In this document: positions 39,342 to 50,875 of the stretch, one piece after another
Layout: each line of letters opens with the position of its first letter
Numbering within the stretch: the stretch's first letter is position 1
Assembly (NCBI GenBank): GCA_949373095.1
Contig: CASIBY010000009.1
Location: forward strand, 1 to 64,000
Length of the DNA stretch: 64,000 bases
Direction of reading: 5' to 3'
DNA from: Candidatus Poseidoniaceae archaeon
Lineage (GTDB): Archaea; Thermoplasmatota; Poseidoniia; Poseidoniales; Poseidoniaceae
The notes under the pieces: generated by a model
What the model saw: only the letters and a program-made list of their open reading frames with translations
Told to the model about the DNA's origin: nothing
Database searches by the model: none
Made by a program: the position numbers and the translations under genes

Positions 39342-41882
39342 TCAGGAGAGAGAGAGGAGTCCCTTACTGTCTGCAGAATCCAAATCAAAGTTACCAGGCA
39401 GTCCTAAATCTACAGGCATTCCACCGATTGTCACGAGAATACCTGACAGGTGAGTGTAAAGGGCTAGCGGAAGTTCCTCCGGCAAATCATTATGAGGAGA
39501 TTTCCTGCTCTTTTGTAATTGTTCTAATCCTTTCTCACTTGCCAGCCCAACCCAACCATTAGCCGACCAAGCGTGTTGGCGTAATAGCTCAGATTCTAAG
39601 ACTGGAGCAGGTGCAACGGTGTGCTTTGGCCAGGTAATTCTCCAATCGCTCCCTAATTCAAAGAGCCATTCAATCTTGGTCTGCTCAGATGATGGCATGG
39701 TGGTATGACCTAACGCTGCATACTGAATAATAATTGAACGCACGTGGGGATTACGCGGATGCTCTTTTGCGATTCGTTCTGCGAGATCCACAGCAGTCAT
39801 CACTCGACCAACATCGTAATTTAGAAGGCTTTGAGTTATTCTACCGTGTACCCAATCAATGTCATGCGCGACTTCTATGGCCTCCTCAAGCAGATTAAGG
39901 GCATATTCACTCTTGCCTACCAATCGCATGCGAGCAATTTCAGAGAGGAACACTCTGCGGTCAATTGCGGTCATGACCTTCTTTGGACGTGGCGTTGAGA
40001 CTTCGGCAGCCCCGTACTGGCGCAACATTTCGATGTTTTTCTTTGTCAAAGGGTCGATACCAAGCATAGACTTGGTCTGGCTGTCCAAAGTTCCTTTACC
40101 GTTTAGAACGGTTGAAACCCACTTTAAGCGGACTGCTTCAATGTCATCATTGGGTAGAAGGTCAAGGCGAGGACGGGCTTCCCTCATGTCACGCTGAGCG
40201 AGGCTCGCTGCACAGAGAACCATCCTTGAGAGTTGAGCATCTCTCCCACCCTTGAGTGCGAGAAGATCAATTGCTATTTCTTCAGCCTCGTCCCACCGAC
40301 CCAAGGCAGCAAACAAAATCATGGTTGCTTTGGTTTTGCGAACCATGTCTAACCCAACGAGTGTGGCTTCCTTAGTTTCGGATAGTGATTCATACCTCTT
40401 TAGAGCAGTGTCCCAGTCTTCCGCTGCAATGAGTTCGTTAACAGAGCGTTGTTTGACATAGATCATATCGCTCATCCCTCGTAGACGGGTGCGGTCTTCA
40501 TCCATTGAAGCGTCGAATGAGATATCGTAGAGTTCCCCTGATCTGCGCAGAGAGATACTCCATACCGCCAGGAACGCAACCTGCCCGCCTGAAGCGAGCA
40601 TCCACGTCAATTCTTCCAGCATGTCCTTTTCTAATACTGAGCAAACGCTGGACTCCCAAGTACCACATGCAGCACCTTGTGGAAGAAAACTAGAATCCCA
40701 AAATGTGATCATGGCAAGGGCTAACAACAACATGGATTGGCCTGCAAAACCGGTGAAGCAAAAATTGAGAACACTAGCTTGCTGTACGGGTTCTGCTCGG
40801 AGCAGTCTGCTATCTGCAAGGCGAATCCCACCGACACCTGAAACATCTTGAATATCAAGGAAGAGAATTCGTGCTACTTCATAGACAAACAAGAATCCTA
40901 CGGCAGCAACGTTCAGCAAAAGGAACAGCAAAAGAGATGTCACAATTGGGACGCGAATACCGGCTTGGGGAATATGGGAAAAGAGTTCAATAAGACCAAA
41001 ACCAAGCAACCCTCCTTCTTCCATGTAGGTAGACTGAAGGCGGTATTCAGGAAGGTTGAGGACACGGTCTGAATGAGTAAACATTGTTGGGTCATACAAT
41101 AGAACCAGCAAAGAAAGAAGAGTATTAATCGCTACAAAGGGCATCGCTACCAAGTTCAAATGAACCACTTGAGCGATAAATTGTTGACGTGCATTCGGCA
41201 AATGGTTATGGAATGGAGAGGATTTGCCTTTGGAAATTTGACGAGAAGATTGTTTCAAGGCATGCCATGAGGACCCAAGGATGCGCCCGTAAGCGAGAAT
41301 TGCAGGACTGAATGCGACGAGTGCTGCAATGCTGATTTGATGGGTCTGTGAGACTGCTCGGCTTTTGAGAACCAGGCCTACTGCAATAGCAAGGAGAAGC
41401 CAGGAGATGGTGAGAGCTACATATCCTGCATTTCGTGCACGAGTGTTGTTTTGCATAGTCGCCCGAACAGTACCCAACGGGCGAATGACTTGTGCACCTA
41501 ACGAAGTTCCACTTGAGATTACGGCAGGTAGGGCGATGAGCATCAAAGCAAGGGCAACAGAGGGAGCATGGAAGCCTTCAGATAGCTCCATTCGGACCGC
41601 TATGAATTCGAACAAGAAAAGTAGGCTACCCGTGAGAGCCATTAGATACGATAGGACACCAAAACGCATACCACGAAGAGAAAGAAGATGTTTTACATCA
41701 TCAATGGATTCGGTGACCTGATGAACTTCATACCGCTTTTCTCCAGTTTTGAAGGCAACCTGTAGCCCTTTGAGTTGCCGCGGAACGACACGGTCCCAAA
41801 ATAGCCAAGCCGTTAGGAATGCGAGAAATAATGAGGGAATCATACTCAATGAAAATCCTTGAATAATTTCCAGATTAGTCAT
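39342..41882 (-). CDS. Large multi-pass membrane protein with C-terminal helical-repeat (TPR-like) region
   Basis: 846 aa, multiple TM helices in first half, helical repeats in second. Confidence 0.6.
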   Translation of the reverse strand: MTNLEIIQGFSLSMIPSLFLAFLTAWLFWDRVVPRQLKGLQVAFKTGEKRYEVHQVTESIDDVKHLLSLRGMRFGVLSYLMALTGSLLFLFEFIAVRMELSEGFHAPSVALALMLIALPAVISSGTSLGAQVIRPLGTVRATMQNNTRARNAGYVALTISWLLLAIAVGLVLKSRAVSQTHQISIAALVAFSPAILAYGRILGSSWHALKQSSRQISKGKSSPFHNHLPNARQQFIAQVVHLNLVAMPFVAINTLLSLLVLLYDPTMFTHSDRVLNLPEYRLQSTYMEEGGLLGFGLIELFSHIPQAGIRVPIVTSLLLFLLLNVAAVGFLFVYEVARILFLDIQDVSGVGGIRLADSRLLRAEPVQQASVLNFCFTGFAGQSMLLLALAMITFWDSSFLPQGAACGTWESSVCSVLEKDMLEELTWMLASGGQVAFLAVWSISLRRSGELYDISFDASMDEDRTRLRGMSDMIYVKQRSVNELIAAEDWDTALKRYESLSETKEATLVGLDMVRKTKATMILFAALGRWDEAEEIAIDLLALKGGRDAQLSRMVLCAASLAQRDMREARPRLDLLPNDDIEAVRLKWVSTVLNGKGTLDSQTKSMLGIDPLTKKNIEMLRQYGAAEVSTPRPKKVMTAIDRRVFLSEIARMRLVGKSEYALNLLEEAIEVAHDIDWVHGRITQSLLNYDVGRVMTAVDLAERIAKEHPRNPHVRSIIIQYAALGHTTMPSSEQTKIEWLFELGSDWRITWPKHTVAPAPVLESELLRQHAWSANGWVGLASEKGLEQLQKSRKSPHNDLPEELPLALYTHLSGILVTIGGMPVDLGLPGNFDLDSADSKGLLSLS

Positions 41883-41892
41883 TTCCTTTTCC

Positions 41893-43932
41893 TCATTCAG
41901 TTGGTGCTACAAGCGAGGGTTGGCTCGTCTTTTCATCAATTTCTCGACGAAGAAGTTGAATAAAATCATCAAGAGGTAAATCGGCCACTTGGTCGCCATT
42001 TCTTGCTCTTAAGCTAACCGTATTAGCCTCCATCTCACCGTCTCCGAGAATCACCATATAGGCGGGCTGAAGTTTCCGATAAGTCTTGATTTTCTTTTTG
42101 ATGTGAGCATCTGTTGCATCCACTTCAACGCGAATATCATGCTCCCTTAAGGCATGAGCAACCTTTGTGGCATAGGCTTCATGTCGCTCTCCGAGGGTTA
42201 TGATATGACATTGAGTTGGTGTGAGCCAAGTTGGGAACTTACCTGCAAAGTGTTCAATGAGAACCCCACAAAACCGTTCCATGGAACCGAACGGTGCTCT
42301 GTGAATCATGACTGGACGGTGATGTTCCCCGTCACTACCCATGTAAGTCAAATCAAAACGCTCAGGCAAATTATAGTCAACCTGAACAGTACCAAGTTGC
42401 CATTCTCTCCCGATAACATCCTTGACTACGAAATCAATTTTAGGTCCGTAAAACGCTGCCTCACCTTCTTCTTCAGCCCAGGGTACGCCGAGTGAGGCTG
42501 CAGCCGCACGGCATGCTTCTTCGGCCTTGTCCCAACGAGCTGGGTCTCCAACGTATTTGTCGGAATCAGGGTCGCGGAGGCCAACACGAACACGATAATC
42601 TGTCATGCCAAGTTTGTCGAAGATGATTTGAACCAATTCAATGCAACCGAGAACTTCCTCAGCAATCTGATCTTCTGTCACAAACAAATGTGCATCATCC
42701 TGTGTAAATCCACGGACACGGGTCATGCCAGAAATTTCTCCTGATTGTTCCCAGCGATAAACAGTGCCAAATTCCGCCAAACGAAGTGGAAGATTTCTGT
42801 AGGAGCGTGATTGGCTTGCATAAATTTTGATGTGGTGAGGGCAATTCATAGGTTTCAGCATATACCCTTCAATTTCACCAGTTTTCATGAGGTTCGATAA
42901 TTCGCCACATGTGCATCCCTCATCGGCTAATTTATTCATCAAATCTCGTTCAACAAGAGGGGGGTATTGTGACTCCTGGTAGTATGGAAAGTGACCTGAT
43001 GTGCGGTAGAGGTCAAGTTTTCCGATATGTGGAGTAAAGACCTGCTTGTAGCCTTGACGTCGCAGATGGTAAGAAATGAAATCTTGCAGTTCTTGCCGAA
43101 TGACGGCTCCCCTTGGCGTCCACAAAATCAAACCTTGACCGACTTCCTCGTCAATATGGAACAGCTGTAGGTCCTTGCCAAGTTTGCGATGATCTCGCTT
43201 TTTGGCTTCTTCCATGCGGTGCAATGTTTCCCTCAGGGCATCTTTTGTAGGTTCAACTAAACCATAAATTCGGACGAGTTGTTCTCTATCTTGGTCGCCA
43301 CGCCAGTAAGCAGGAGAAACCGATGTGAGTTTGGTGAACATCAATCGGGAGGTATTCGGAACATGCGGCCCAAGGCAGAGATCGTACCATTCACCTTGCT
43401 TGTAAATGGTTGAACCGTCCCCATCTTCCAATTTATCATCGATGATTTCAATTTTGTAAGGATTGTCAATGAAGTGTTCACGCAGGTCTTCTTCCGATAA
43501 TTCTACACGTTCAACCGTGAAGTTACGTCGAGCCAATTCCTTCATTTTCTTTTCAATCGTCTTTAGGTCACTTTCTGCAATAGGGTCCATTGCAAAATCA
43601 TAGTAGAACCCTCGGTCAATCGCAGGGCCAATGGTTGGCAGTGCGCCCGGGTAAAGTTCCATGACCGCTTGAGCAAGAAGGTGGGCAGCAGAGTGCCGAA
43701 GGATGTGAATGCCTTCATCAGAATCAGAGCGGATTCCTTCTACGGAACAATTCTCATCCAGTACATAAGACATATCGTACTCAGCACCGTTCACTTTTGC
43801 AGCAAGGCAACCGTGTTTCTTGCCCATTGCATCGGTGATGACTTCTGCGCAGGTAATCCCTGCGGCGTATTCGTTCACCGTTCCATCCGGCAAAGTGACA
43901 TGAATCATGCTCATCAATGGTTCCTCCGACAA
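41893..43932 (-). CDS. thrS: Threonyl-tRNA synthetase
   Basis: TGS domain; HILRHSAAHLLAQAV, MLKPMNCPHHIKIY, RVRGFTQDDAHLF, GSMERFCGVLIEH. Confidence 0.97.
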   Translation of the reverse strand: MSEEPLMSMIHVTLPDGTVNEYAAGITCAEVITDAMGKKHGCLAAKVNGAEYDMSYVLDENCSVEGIRSDSDEGIHILRHSAAHLLAQAVMELYPGALPTIGPAIDRGFYYDFAMDPIAESDLKTIEKKMKELARRNFTVERVELSEEDLREHFIDNPYKIEIIDDKLEDGDGSTIYKQGEWYDLCLGPHVPNTSRLMFTKLTSVSPAYWRGDQDREQLVRIYGLVEPTKDALRETLHRMEEAKKRDHRKLGKDLQLFHIDEEVGQGLILWTPRGAVIRQELQDFISYHLRRQGYKQVFTPHIGKLDLYRTSGHFPYYQESQYPPLVERDLMNKLADEGCTCGELSNLMKTGEIEGYMLKPMNCPHHIKIYASQSRSYRNLPLRLAEFGTVYRWEQSGEISGMTRVRGFTQDDAHLFVTEDQIAEEVLGCIELVQIIFDKLGMTDYRVRVGLRDPDSDKYVGDPARWDKAEEACRAAAASLGVPWAEEEGEAAFYGPKIDFVVKDVIGREWQLGTVQVDYNLPERFDLTYMGSDGEHHRPVMIHRAPFGSMERFCGVLIEHFAGKFPTWLTPTQCHIITLGERHEAYATKVAHALREHDIRVEVDATDAHIKKKIKTYRKLQPAYMVILGDGEMEANTVSLRARNGDQVADLPLDDFIQLLRREIDEKTSQPSLVAPTE

Positions 43933-44002
43933 CCCCTATGGGGTTGCACCCTCGCTATGAATCCCGCGCATTGCTTTGACGCCCTTTGGGCGAATCATCG
44001 TT

Positions 44003-44389
44003 TTACCATTCGACGTCAAAATCATCTCCAAGTTGTGATGTTGGAGTCTTCAGAATTTCTTGCTTTATTTCGGGTGACTCTTCCGCCTTTGTGGCGGTTT
44101 CAGTCAAAGGCGCCGTCACGACAAACGATTCGCGATCTTCCTTAGCTTGGATTTTCTTACCGTATTCAATGGGCTTTGATACCAACGATTCTTCGCTTTC
44201 ATCGGGCTCAAAAGTGGGCACGGTTACAATGTTTTCTTCGCCAATTTTCATTTCAGAGAATCCCTCTGAAAGGACGTCGTCAAGGTTGGGTCCTCCTTTG
44301 GCAGGGCGTTTCATGTTACCCCCTTTTGTATTCAGTGTAATCAATGCTCGGGTCATTAACCGGATAAAATGCGAGATTGGAGGAAGCAC
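44003..44389 (-). CDS. Hypothetical acidic protein
   Basis: Open frame ahead of the divergent NAD-kinase-like gene; true start probably downstream of 44389. Confidence 0.4.
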   Translation of the reverse strand: MLPPISHFIRLMTRALITLNTKGGNMKRPAKGGPNLDDVLSEGFSEMKIGEENIVTVPTFEPDESEESLVSKPIEYGKKIQAKEDRESFVVTAPLTETATKAEESPEIKQEILKTPTSQLGDDFDVEW

Positions 44390-44421
44390 GGCTATTTGAG
44401 GGACGGGTTTTAGGGGCTACT

Positions 44422-45604
44422 ATGCGCATCGGCATCGTAGTCAACCCGGATGCAGGCCTCGGCGGTCGTTTAGGCTTCAAAGGCAGTGATGGGCGAGCCG
44501 AAGAGGCCAGAGCCGCTGGAGCTGAAGACCGTGCAGGACCTAGGATGCAATTGTGTTTGGAACATCTCGACCAATTGCTATCATCCTCGCTCAATCGGAC
44601 AAAAACAACCATGACTCTAGTGGGATTAAGCGGACGAATGGGTGATTCATGGTATTATGCAGAATCGGTATCAACTTATGCAGAGTGCATTGGAGTTACT
44701 CCTGAAGAGACAAATCAGCAAGATACGATGGACCTGGTTCAGCGATTGATTGATGCAAATGTCGATGCTATTCTCTATGCTGGAGGAGACGGCACAACCA
44801 GGGACATCGTCACAATTCTTGAGCAGCAAGGCGAACAGGCACAAAAAATCCCCCTCATTGGCGTCCCTGGAGGCGTGAAAATGCACTCAGGGTGCTTTGC
44901 GACAACACCTAAGGCAGCAGCCGAGGTTACCCTAGCCTTCGCTATGGGAGACTTGAGGACTGCAATTACAGAAGTAATGGATCTTGATGAGGAAATTTAC
45001 CAGGAGGGTGTTTGGAAGGTTCGTATGTATGGGGAAGCCTGGACACCCTCATCGCCCCGCTTTATGCAGGGTGCAAAAGAACAAGTCGAAAGGGCAAGTG
45101 AAGAAGACACCATAGAAGGGCTCGCTCATCATGTTCAAGTTCTGCTTGAAGACGAACCCGACCTCATGGTCATATGGGGGTAGCGGCGGGACACTACGCC
45201 GAATGGGTGAACATGTCAAGCAAGAACTCACGCTTCTCGGAATTGACATTTTCCATGGAGATACCCTTCACAGTGACTTGAATGAATCTGAACTACTCAA
45301 ACTCATCTCAGCACACAAAGGAACTGACGGAGAGGCAAAGCCGCTTCTCTTGCTTCTTTCACCCATGGGTGGACAAGGATTCCTTATCGGACGGGGTAAT
45401 CTCCAACTCTCCCCTGATGTATTGAGGATGGTGGGTCATGACAACATCCTCGGCGTAGCCACTCCATCGAAATTGATTGGGCTTGATGCTGTTCGAATTG
45501 ACACGGGCGATTCAACCTTGGATGATGCCTTTCAGAACAAGCGTTTCATCAAAATCCTTCAAGGATTTAGGACTACTCGGCTCATCCGTGTCGCAGAAAT
45601 GTAA
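44422..45604 (+). pseudogene. ATP-NAD/AcoX-kinase-like protein, split by one frame break at a G5 tract
   Basis: MRIGIVVNPDAGLGGRLGFKGSDG and ILYAGGDGTTRDI; frame 44377..45183 ends ...LMVIWG-TAG and continues as GSGGTLRRMGEHVKQEL in ORF 45131..45604. Confidence 0.8.
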
Positions 45605-45679
45605 GTTCATGAAGGGCACCTCAAAATCTTGGAATCAATTTCCGAGAGAGTTAATATCTTCTAAGTAGGTGGTTATATC

Positions 45680-46393
45680 ATGAATCAACTAAGAATTGTT
45701 GTTCTCACAGGCGCTGGTATTTCGGCTGAATCGGGTGTCCGAACGTTCCGAGACAACGGTGGACTGTGGGAAGAGCATCGTGTTGAGGATGTGGCAACCC
45801 CCCAAGCATGGGCGATTGACCCTGCAATGGTTTGGAGGTTTTACCAAGCACGGAGACGACAGTTGCAAGAAGTGGAGCCAAATGATGCCCACCATGCCCT
45901 TACGCATCTCCAGAATAATCTAAAGCAGTTTACCCTCATCACGCAGAATGTCGATGACTTACACGAAAGAAGTGGGAGTAGAGAGGTCTTACACATGCAC
46001 GGTGAACTCAAGACGTTGCGGTGCGAGATTAGCCACCGCTCCGAAGTTCGGATGAAACCATCAGATCTGACCGATGATGTCGCTCTTTGCTCATGCTGCG
46101 CACAACCATCAGGTATGCGCCCAGATATTGTTTGGTTTGGAGAGATGCCCATGCACATGAAGGAAATTATGAATGCGGTTGATGCATGTGATGTTTTCAT
46201 TGTGGTTGGAAGTTCAGGGCATGTCTATCCTGCTGCTGGCCTTGTTGACCAGGCTAACAACGCTGGTGCGCATACGATTCTGGTGAATCTTGAGGCACCT
46301 GCAAATGCCGCAGCATTCAATGAAGTTCATCTCGGGCCTGCAGGAGAATTGCTGCCCGAACTTGTATCCAAGTTACTCAAAACTAACGATTGA
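45680..46393 (+). CDS. cobB: Sir2-family NAD-dependent protein deacylase
   Basis: LTGAGISAESGVRTFRDNGGLWE, TQNVDDLHERSGS, HGEL, VGSSGHVYPAAGL. Confidence 0.95.
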   Translation: MNQLRIVVLTGAGISAESGVRTFRDNGGLWEEHRVEDVATPQAWAIDPAMVWRFYQARRRQLQEVEPNDAHHALTHLQNNLKQFTLITQNVDDLHERSGSREVLHMHGELKTLRCEISHRSEVRMKPSDLTDDVALCSCCAQPSGMRPDIVWFGEMPMHMKEIMNAVDACDVFIVVGSSGHVYPAAGLVDQANNAGAHTILVNLEAPANAAAFNEVHLGPAGELLPELVSKLLKTND

Positions 46394-46397
46394 AGCT

Positions 46398-48035
46398 TCA
46401 AGACCGTTTTGCTGCGGCTTGGAGTAGTCCTAGGAATGGCGGACTAGGGCGATGAGGTCGGGATTTGAATTCAGGGTGATATTGAACACCGACGTAATAT
46501 GGATGCTCAGCGAGTTCGAATATCTCACATCGTTGGCCAGATTCGTCCTTACCAACGAAGACCAAACCTGCTGATTCAATACGTTCAATCAAGTCTGGAT
46601 TGACCTCATAACGATGTCGATGTCGTTCAACAACTGCATCGCCAGGCCCATAGAGGTCCCGAATAGCGCACTTCTCGACCTGCCAGAGCGTTGGACGGCT
46701 TCCTAACCTCATGGTCCCACCAAGATGTGTTTTGGAAATCTCGGGCATGAACACGACCGCTGCATGCTCGGGGTTGTCTTCAAACTCCGTTGAGTTCGCT
46801 CCTTCCATTCCAAGGACGTTACGGCAGAATTCAATGGTTGCAACCTGTAGACCAAGGCAAATTCCAAGATAGGGGACCTTGTTGGTTCGAGCGTGGTGTG
46901 CAGCGAGAATTTTCCCTTCCACTCCTCGGTCACCAAAGCCACCGGGAACAAGAATTCCGTGAGCACCCTTCAACAAATTCCAAGCGATGCTGTGCTCCTC
47001 TGAGGATTCTTTGGCCCATGAGGACTCAAGATGGCTCGCCTCTATCCAATCGATAACCAATTTACGGTTAACGGCCATGGATGCGTGTTGTAGACTTTTG
47101 ATTACGGAAAGATAAGCATCAGAAAGGTCGGTGTACTTCCCGACCATTGCAATGTGTACTTCTTCGGAAAGCGTATCGACATGATGAGCCATTTCGCTCC
47201 ATTCCTTCAGCAGGTTGGTGTTCTTACAATCAACGCCAAGGATCTCACAAAGTCCCTGCTCTTGTAACATAAGAGGTACGTGGTAGATGTTAGGGACATC
47301 ATGTGTAGACATGACAGCTTCGGGCTTCACATGACAGAAGGCAGCAAGTTTGTTTCGAGTTTCATCATTCAATGGTTGTGAAGAACGACAAACGAGAATA
47401 TCAGGAGTGATTCCAAGCCCACGCAATTCCTTAACCGTGTGTTGTGTTGGTTTTGTCTTTTGTTCACCAACAGGACCGAGAACGGGAACCAGCGAAACAT
47501 GAACGAAACTAACATTTTCTCTTCCAACTCGGAATTGGAATTGACGTAGAGCCTCAACGTATGGGGCCGATTCAATGTCACCAACGGTTCCGCCAAGTTC
47601 GATAATGCAAGCGTCAGGCACTTCCCCACTACCGTCTGCAGGACGCATTGCAACATCCTCAATCCAGTCTTGCACAGCATCCGTCACATGAGGAATAACT
47701 TGGACGGTTTTGCCCAAGTAGTCACCACGACGTTCAGCCTCAATTACCTTCGAATAAATTTTTCCAGTTGTGAGGTTGTTGTCCTTTGAGAGATTAATGT
47801 CAAGGAAACGTTCGTAATTTCCAAGGTCCAAGTCCACTTCTCCACCGTCATCGAGAACGAAAACTTCCCCGTGTTCAAAGGGAGACATGGTGCCAGCATC
47901 GCTGTTTAGATAGGGGTCAATCTTGATGGAAGTGACCTTGAGGCCAGCGCTTTTGAGAAGAACACCGATGCTGCTTGCGGTAACGCCCTTTCCTAATCCA
48001 GAAAGCACACCTCCGCTAACAACTACGTATTTCAT
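46398..48035 (-). CDS. pyrG: CTP synthase
   Basis: [56 protein letters not shown]. Confidence 0.98.
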   Translation of the reverse strand: MKYVVVSGGVLSGLGKGVTASSIGVLLKSAGLKVTSIKIDPYLNSDAGTMSPFEHGEVFVLDDGGEVDLDLGNYERFLDINLSKDNNLTTGKIYSKVIEAERRGDYLGKTVQVIPHVTDAVQDWIEDVAMRPADGSGEVPDACIIELGGTVGDIESAPYVEALRQFQFRVGRENVSFVHVSLVPVLGPVGEQKTKPTQHTVKELRGLGITPDILVCRSSQPLNDETRNKLAAFCHVKPEAVMSTHDVPNIYHVPLMLQEQGLCEILGVDCKNTNLLKEWSEMAHHVDTLSEEVHIAMVGKYTDLSDAYLSVIKSLQHASMAVNRKLVIDWIEASHLESSWAKESSEEHSIAWNLLKGAHGILVPGGFGDRGVEGKILAAHHARTNKVPYLGICLGLQVATIEFCRNVLGMEGANSTEFEDNPEHAAVVFMPEISKTHLGGTMRLGSRPTLWQVEKCAIRDLYGPGDAVVERHRHRYEVNPDLIERIESAGLVFVGKDESGQRCEIFELAEHPYYVGVQYHPEFKSRPHRPSPPFLGLLQAAAKRS

Positions 48036-48185
48036 GCACCATCAACGGGCTTTTAGGCCGTCGCGCCTCCCTAATCAACATACCTCAACATCAGCGTTGT
48101 TTTGCAATCTCAGCGAACGATTGTGGAAAACCGTTTGAGCGAAGGATGAAAAGGTGTCCGATGTGAACAGAAACGAGGGCGAGCC

Positions 48186-49241
48186 ATGAATCATCTACCC
48201 GATACCATGGCTGCTTGGACGAAAACCCAAGATGAGGTGGGGGGATTTACCCTCGAAGAGCATCCTGTGCCTGTTCCGAGCCCAGGAGAAGTCCTGGTGA
48301 AGACCCAATCAACCTCAGTTTGTGGAACTGACCTCCACATATGGAAATGGGATGAATGGAGTCGGAACAACGTCCCCCTTGGAACCGTAACCGGCCATGA
48401 AACGAGTGGGATTGTTGTCGCATTAGGAGAAGGCGTCAAAACCCATGCAATCGGGGACAATGTAGCCATTGAGTGTCATCTTGCCTGTTGGAATTGCCCA
48501 CGTTGTGATGAAGGGAATGCTCACATTTGTGAAAACGGTTCGATTTTTGGAGTTCATGGAAACGGCGCATTTGCACCATATTTCACCGTTCCATCAGTCA
48601 ATGCACGTCATGTCCCCACTGGACTAGACCCTGGCCATGCATCCATCCAGGACCCATTGGGCAACGCAATTCACACTCTCACAGGAGGGCCCATTGAAGG
48701 TGCAACCGTTGCGGTTCACGGCCTCGGACCAATAGGGCTCTTTGCAGTGAATGCCGCCAAAGCCATGGGAGCGGCCATGGTGATTGGGATTGATTGGGAC
48801 AACCAATACCGAATGAATCTCGCAAGAGAATTAGGAGCTGATTTAGTGCTCGGTAAGGACGATGATGTTGTGAAGAGGATTCTTGAAGCCACCGATGGTC
48901 GAGGCGTTGACAACTCATGCGAGTTCTCAGGCTCGCCTGCTGCTCTATCCAATGCTATTCATTCAACAAGGATGGGTGGTTACGTAAACATCCTCTCAGT
49001 TTATGGTCAATCAATGACAGAGATTCCGATGAATGAAGTAGTATTCCGCTACCTTCATTTGAAAGGAATCAACGGCAGGAAAATGTGGTCAACATGGGAC
49101 AAAATGCACGCTCTTTTGGAACAAGGCAGCATTGACATAGACCGAATCCTCACGCATAGAATGCCTGTTTCCGAATTTAAGGAAGGAATCGCATTGGCCC
49201 TTTCTGGGGAATGCGGTAAAGTTGTTTTAGACTTTGATTAA
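48186..49241 (+). CDS. tdh: L-threonine 3-dehydrogenase-like zinc dehydrogenase
   Basis: TSVCGTDLHIWKWDEW, GHETSGIVVALGEGV, CWNCPRCDEGNAHIC, GLGPIGLFAVNAAKAMGA. Confidence 0.88.
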   Translation: MNHLPDTMAAWTKTQDEVGGFTLEEHPVPVPSPGEVLVKTQSTSVCGTDLHIWKWDEWSRNNVPLGTVTGHETSGIVVALGEGVKTHAIGDNVAIECHLACWNCPRCDEGNAHICENGSIFGVHGNGAFAPYFTVPSVNARHVPTGLDPGHASIQDPLGNAIHTLTGGPIEGATVAVHGLGPIGLFAVNAAKAMGAAMVIGIDWDNQYRMNLARELGADLVLGKDDDVVKRILEATDGRGVDNSCEFSGSPAALSNAIHSTRMGGYVNILSVYGQSMTEIPMNEVVFRYLHLKGINGRKMWSTWDKMHALLEQGSIDIDRILTHRMPVSEFKEGIALALSGECGKVVLDFD

Positions 49242-50809
49242 GCCCCAATCCATCGGTACCTTCGGGCGCCCTCATCGACACCTTCGTCACCAATTTCAAC
49301 CAGAGCAAATTCACCTTGAGGTTCAACAACGCTGTTATCTTGAACCCCTTTGTGGAGTTTTTCATAGGTCGTATGATCAATCGCAATTCTGCCAGCAAGT
49401 CGCTCAAAGAGATGCCAGCGAGAAACAACTTCTCTCCATCTCGGGCTCACCGTACCGCTGAAGACCTTGGCTTTAGCACCCGAGCCGTAACCGCACAAAC
49501 CGAATTTGGTATCGTCCAGGTTACTGTTATCCTCCAAGTCGGATTCGAAGGTTGACATCAAAGCAAGGAAAATTGAACCTGTATACTGGTTTCCGATCAA
49601 GCTACTCGCACGCTGACCTTTCTCAATCCGGCTCGCATGGAATTTAATGTATTCTGGAGTTTTTGAAATTGCCCGACGATATGCATCCATGTCTTGCTCC
49701 CATTTTTCAACGAGGCTTTCGTTGTCTGAGGGAGGTAATTCGGGCATAGGTCCAATGTTCTCTGCGACATTGACCCACATCTCGCTGTCTTGACGGTCAT
49801 GACGGAAGACATCAGGGAACATTCGCTTTGCTTGGAATGCATAAGGAAGATGCATGATAATTCGTGACCATTGTTCGGTGAGTTTTTCGTCCTTCACAGG
49901 GTCAAATATTCCCTGGCGAGCAGCTTTTTTGGTGTAGTCGTGGAAAGCTTGGCGAACTGCTGTCTGGTAGCACCGATTGGAAAATTGGCCATCAAAAATG
50001 GGTTCGTCACGATGAACGCTTACGGACTCCTCACCGTGGGCAAAGATACCAAGTTTTCTCACAGTGGATTCTGGAAGATGACGAATCATGCGTTCGATAA
50101 GCCCTTTCTTCACCGATTGGCCCGTTTCTTGAGCCAATTCAAGCACGTTTGTAATCACTGACCGAATGGTAACCTTTCGGCGTGGCTTGAAAAAGTCGTG
50201 AACAGGAGTGGTTGAAACTCCTATGCAATCCGGAATTTCCAGTAAGCGAGGGTTCCTTCGAATCAATAGGGCACCACCTCCAGCACCTTGCGTGTACTCA
50301 CCTGAGGACTCCAAAGCATACTTTGCATTGTCAGAGAAGATAACCACGCCCAATCGTTCATCGGTTTCATTTGAGCGAGCCACCCAGTCAAGTGTGGTGT
50401 GCATTGCATCAACTGCTCCAATACATGCAAACGTCATATCAACAACATCACAGGTTTGAAAACAGTCTTTTCCAAAGCGTTCTGAGTAGCGTTGTGTCAG
50501 CATATCGAGAATGTATGTTGCGGTTGGTTTCGCTCCGTCAAGGGCGGATTCAGTCCCGAGATACATTCGGCCAATATCTCTGGGATTAATCCCGTTACGG
50601 TCGATCAATTGCATTACAGCCATCGCCCCCATTGTCGCTGTATCTTCGTGCGCATCGGGTATGGCCATGGCCTCAAGTCCGAGCCCCTTACTCAATTTGC
50701 CGTAGTCGGCACCTCGTAAAGTTGCGAAATCCTTCATATCCATGTAAAGGCGAGGAAAGTGAATGGCAATGTCATCAATGCCAACCGGTGGTTCACTGCT
50801 GTGTTCCAT
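49238..50809 (-). CDS. Hydroxymethylglutaryl-CoA synthase
   Basis: GIDDIAIHFPRLYM, GTESALDGAKPTATYI, catalytic Cys context FACIGAVDA. Confidence 0.9.
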   Translation of the reverse strand: MEHSSEPPVGIDDIAIHFPRLYMDMKDFATLRGADYGKLSKGLGLEAMAIPDAHEDTATMGAMAVMQLIDRNGINPRDIGRMYLGTESALDGAKPTATYILDMLTQRYSERFGKDCFQTCDVVDMTFACIGAVDAMHTTLDWVARSNETDERLGVVIFSDNAKYALESSGEYTQGAGGGALLIRRNPRLLEIPDCIGVSTTPVHDFFKPRRKVTIRSVITNVLELAQETGQSVKKGLIERMIRHLPESTVRKLGIFAHGEESVSVHRDEPIFDGQFSNRCYQTAVRQAFHDYTKKAARQGIFDPVKDEKLTEQWSRIIMHLPYAFQAKRMFPDVFRHDRQDSEMWVNVAENIGPMPELPPSDNESLVEKWEQDMDAYRRAISKTPEYIKFHASRIEKGQRASSLIGNQYTGSIFLALMSTFESDLEDNSNLDDTKFGLCGYGSGAKAKVFSGTVSPRWREVVSRWHLFERLAGRIAIDHTTYEKLHKGVQDNSVVEPQGEFALVEIGDEGVDEGARRYRWIGA

Positions 50810-50875
50810 GAGCTTTCGGTTTTCAGTAGGCTATTTGAAAGGGTGGACTGTAAAAATAAACAAATGCTCTATTTT

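Noticed and set aside
45181-45183. In-frame TAG as a pyrrolysine codon
   Set aside because: Sequence after TAG in the same frame is not kinase-like; homologous sequence resumes in the next frame.
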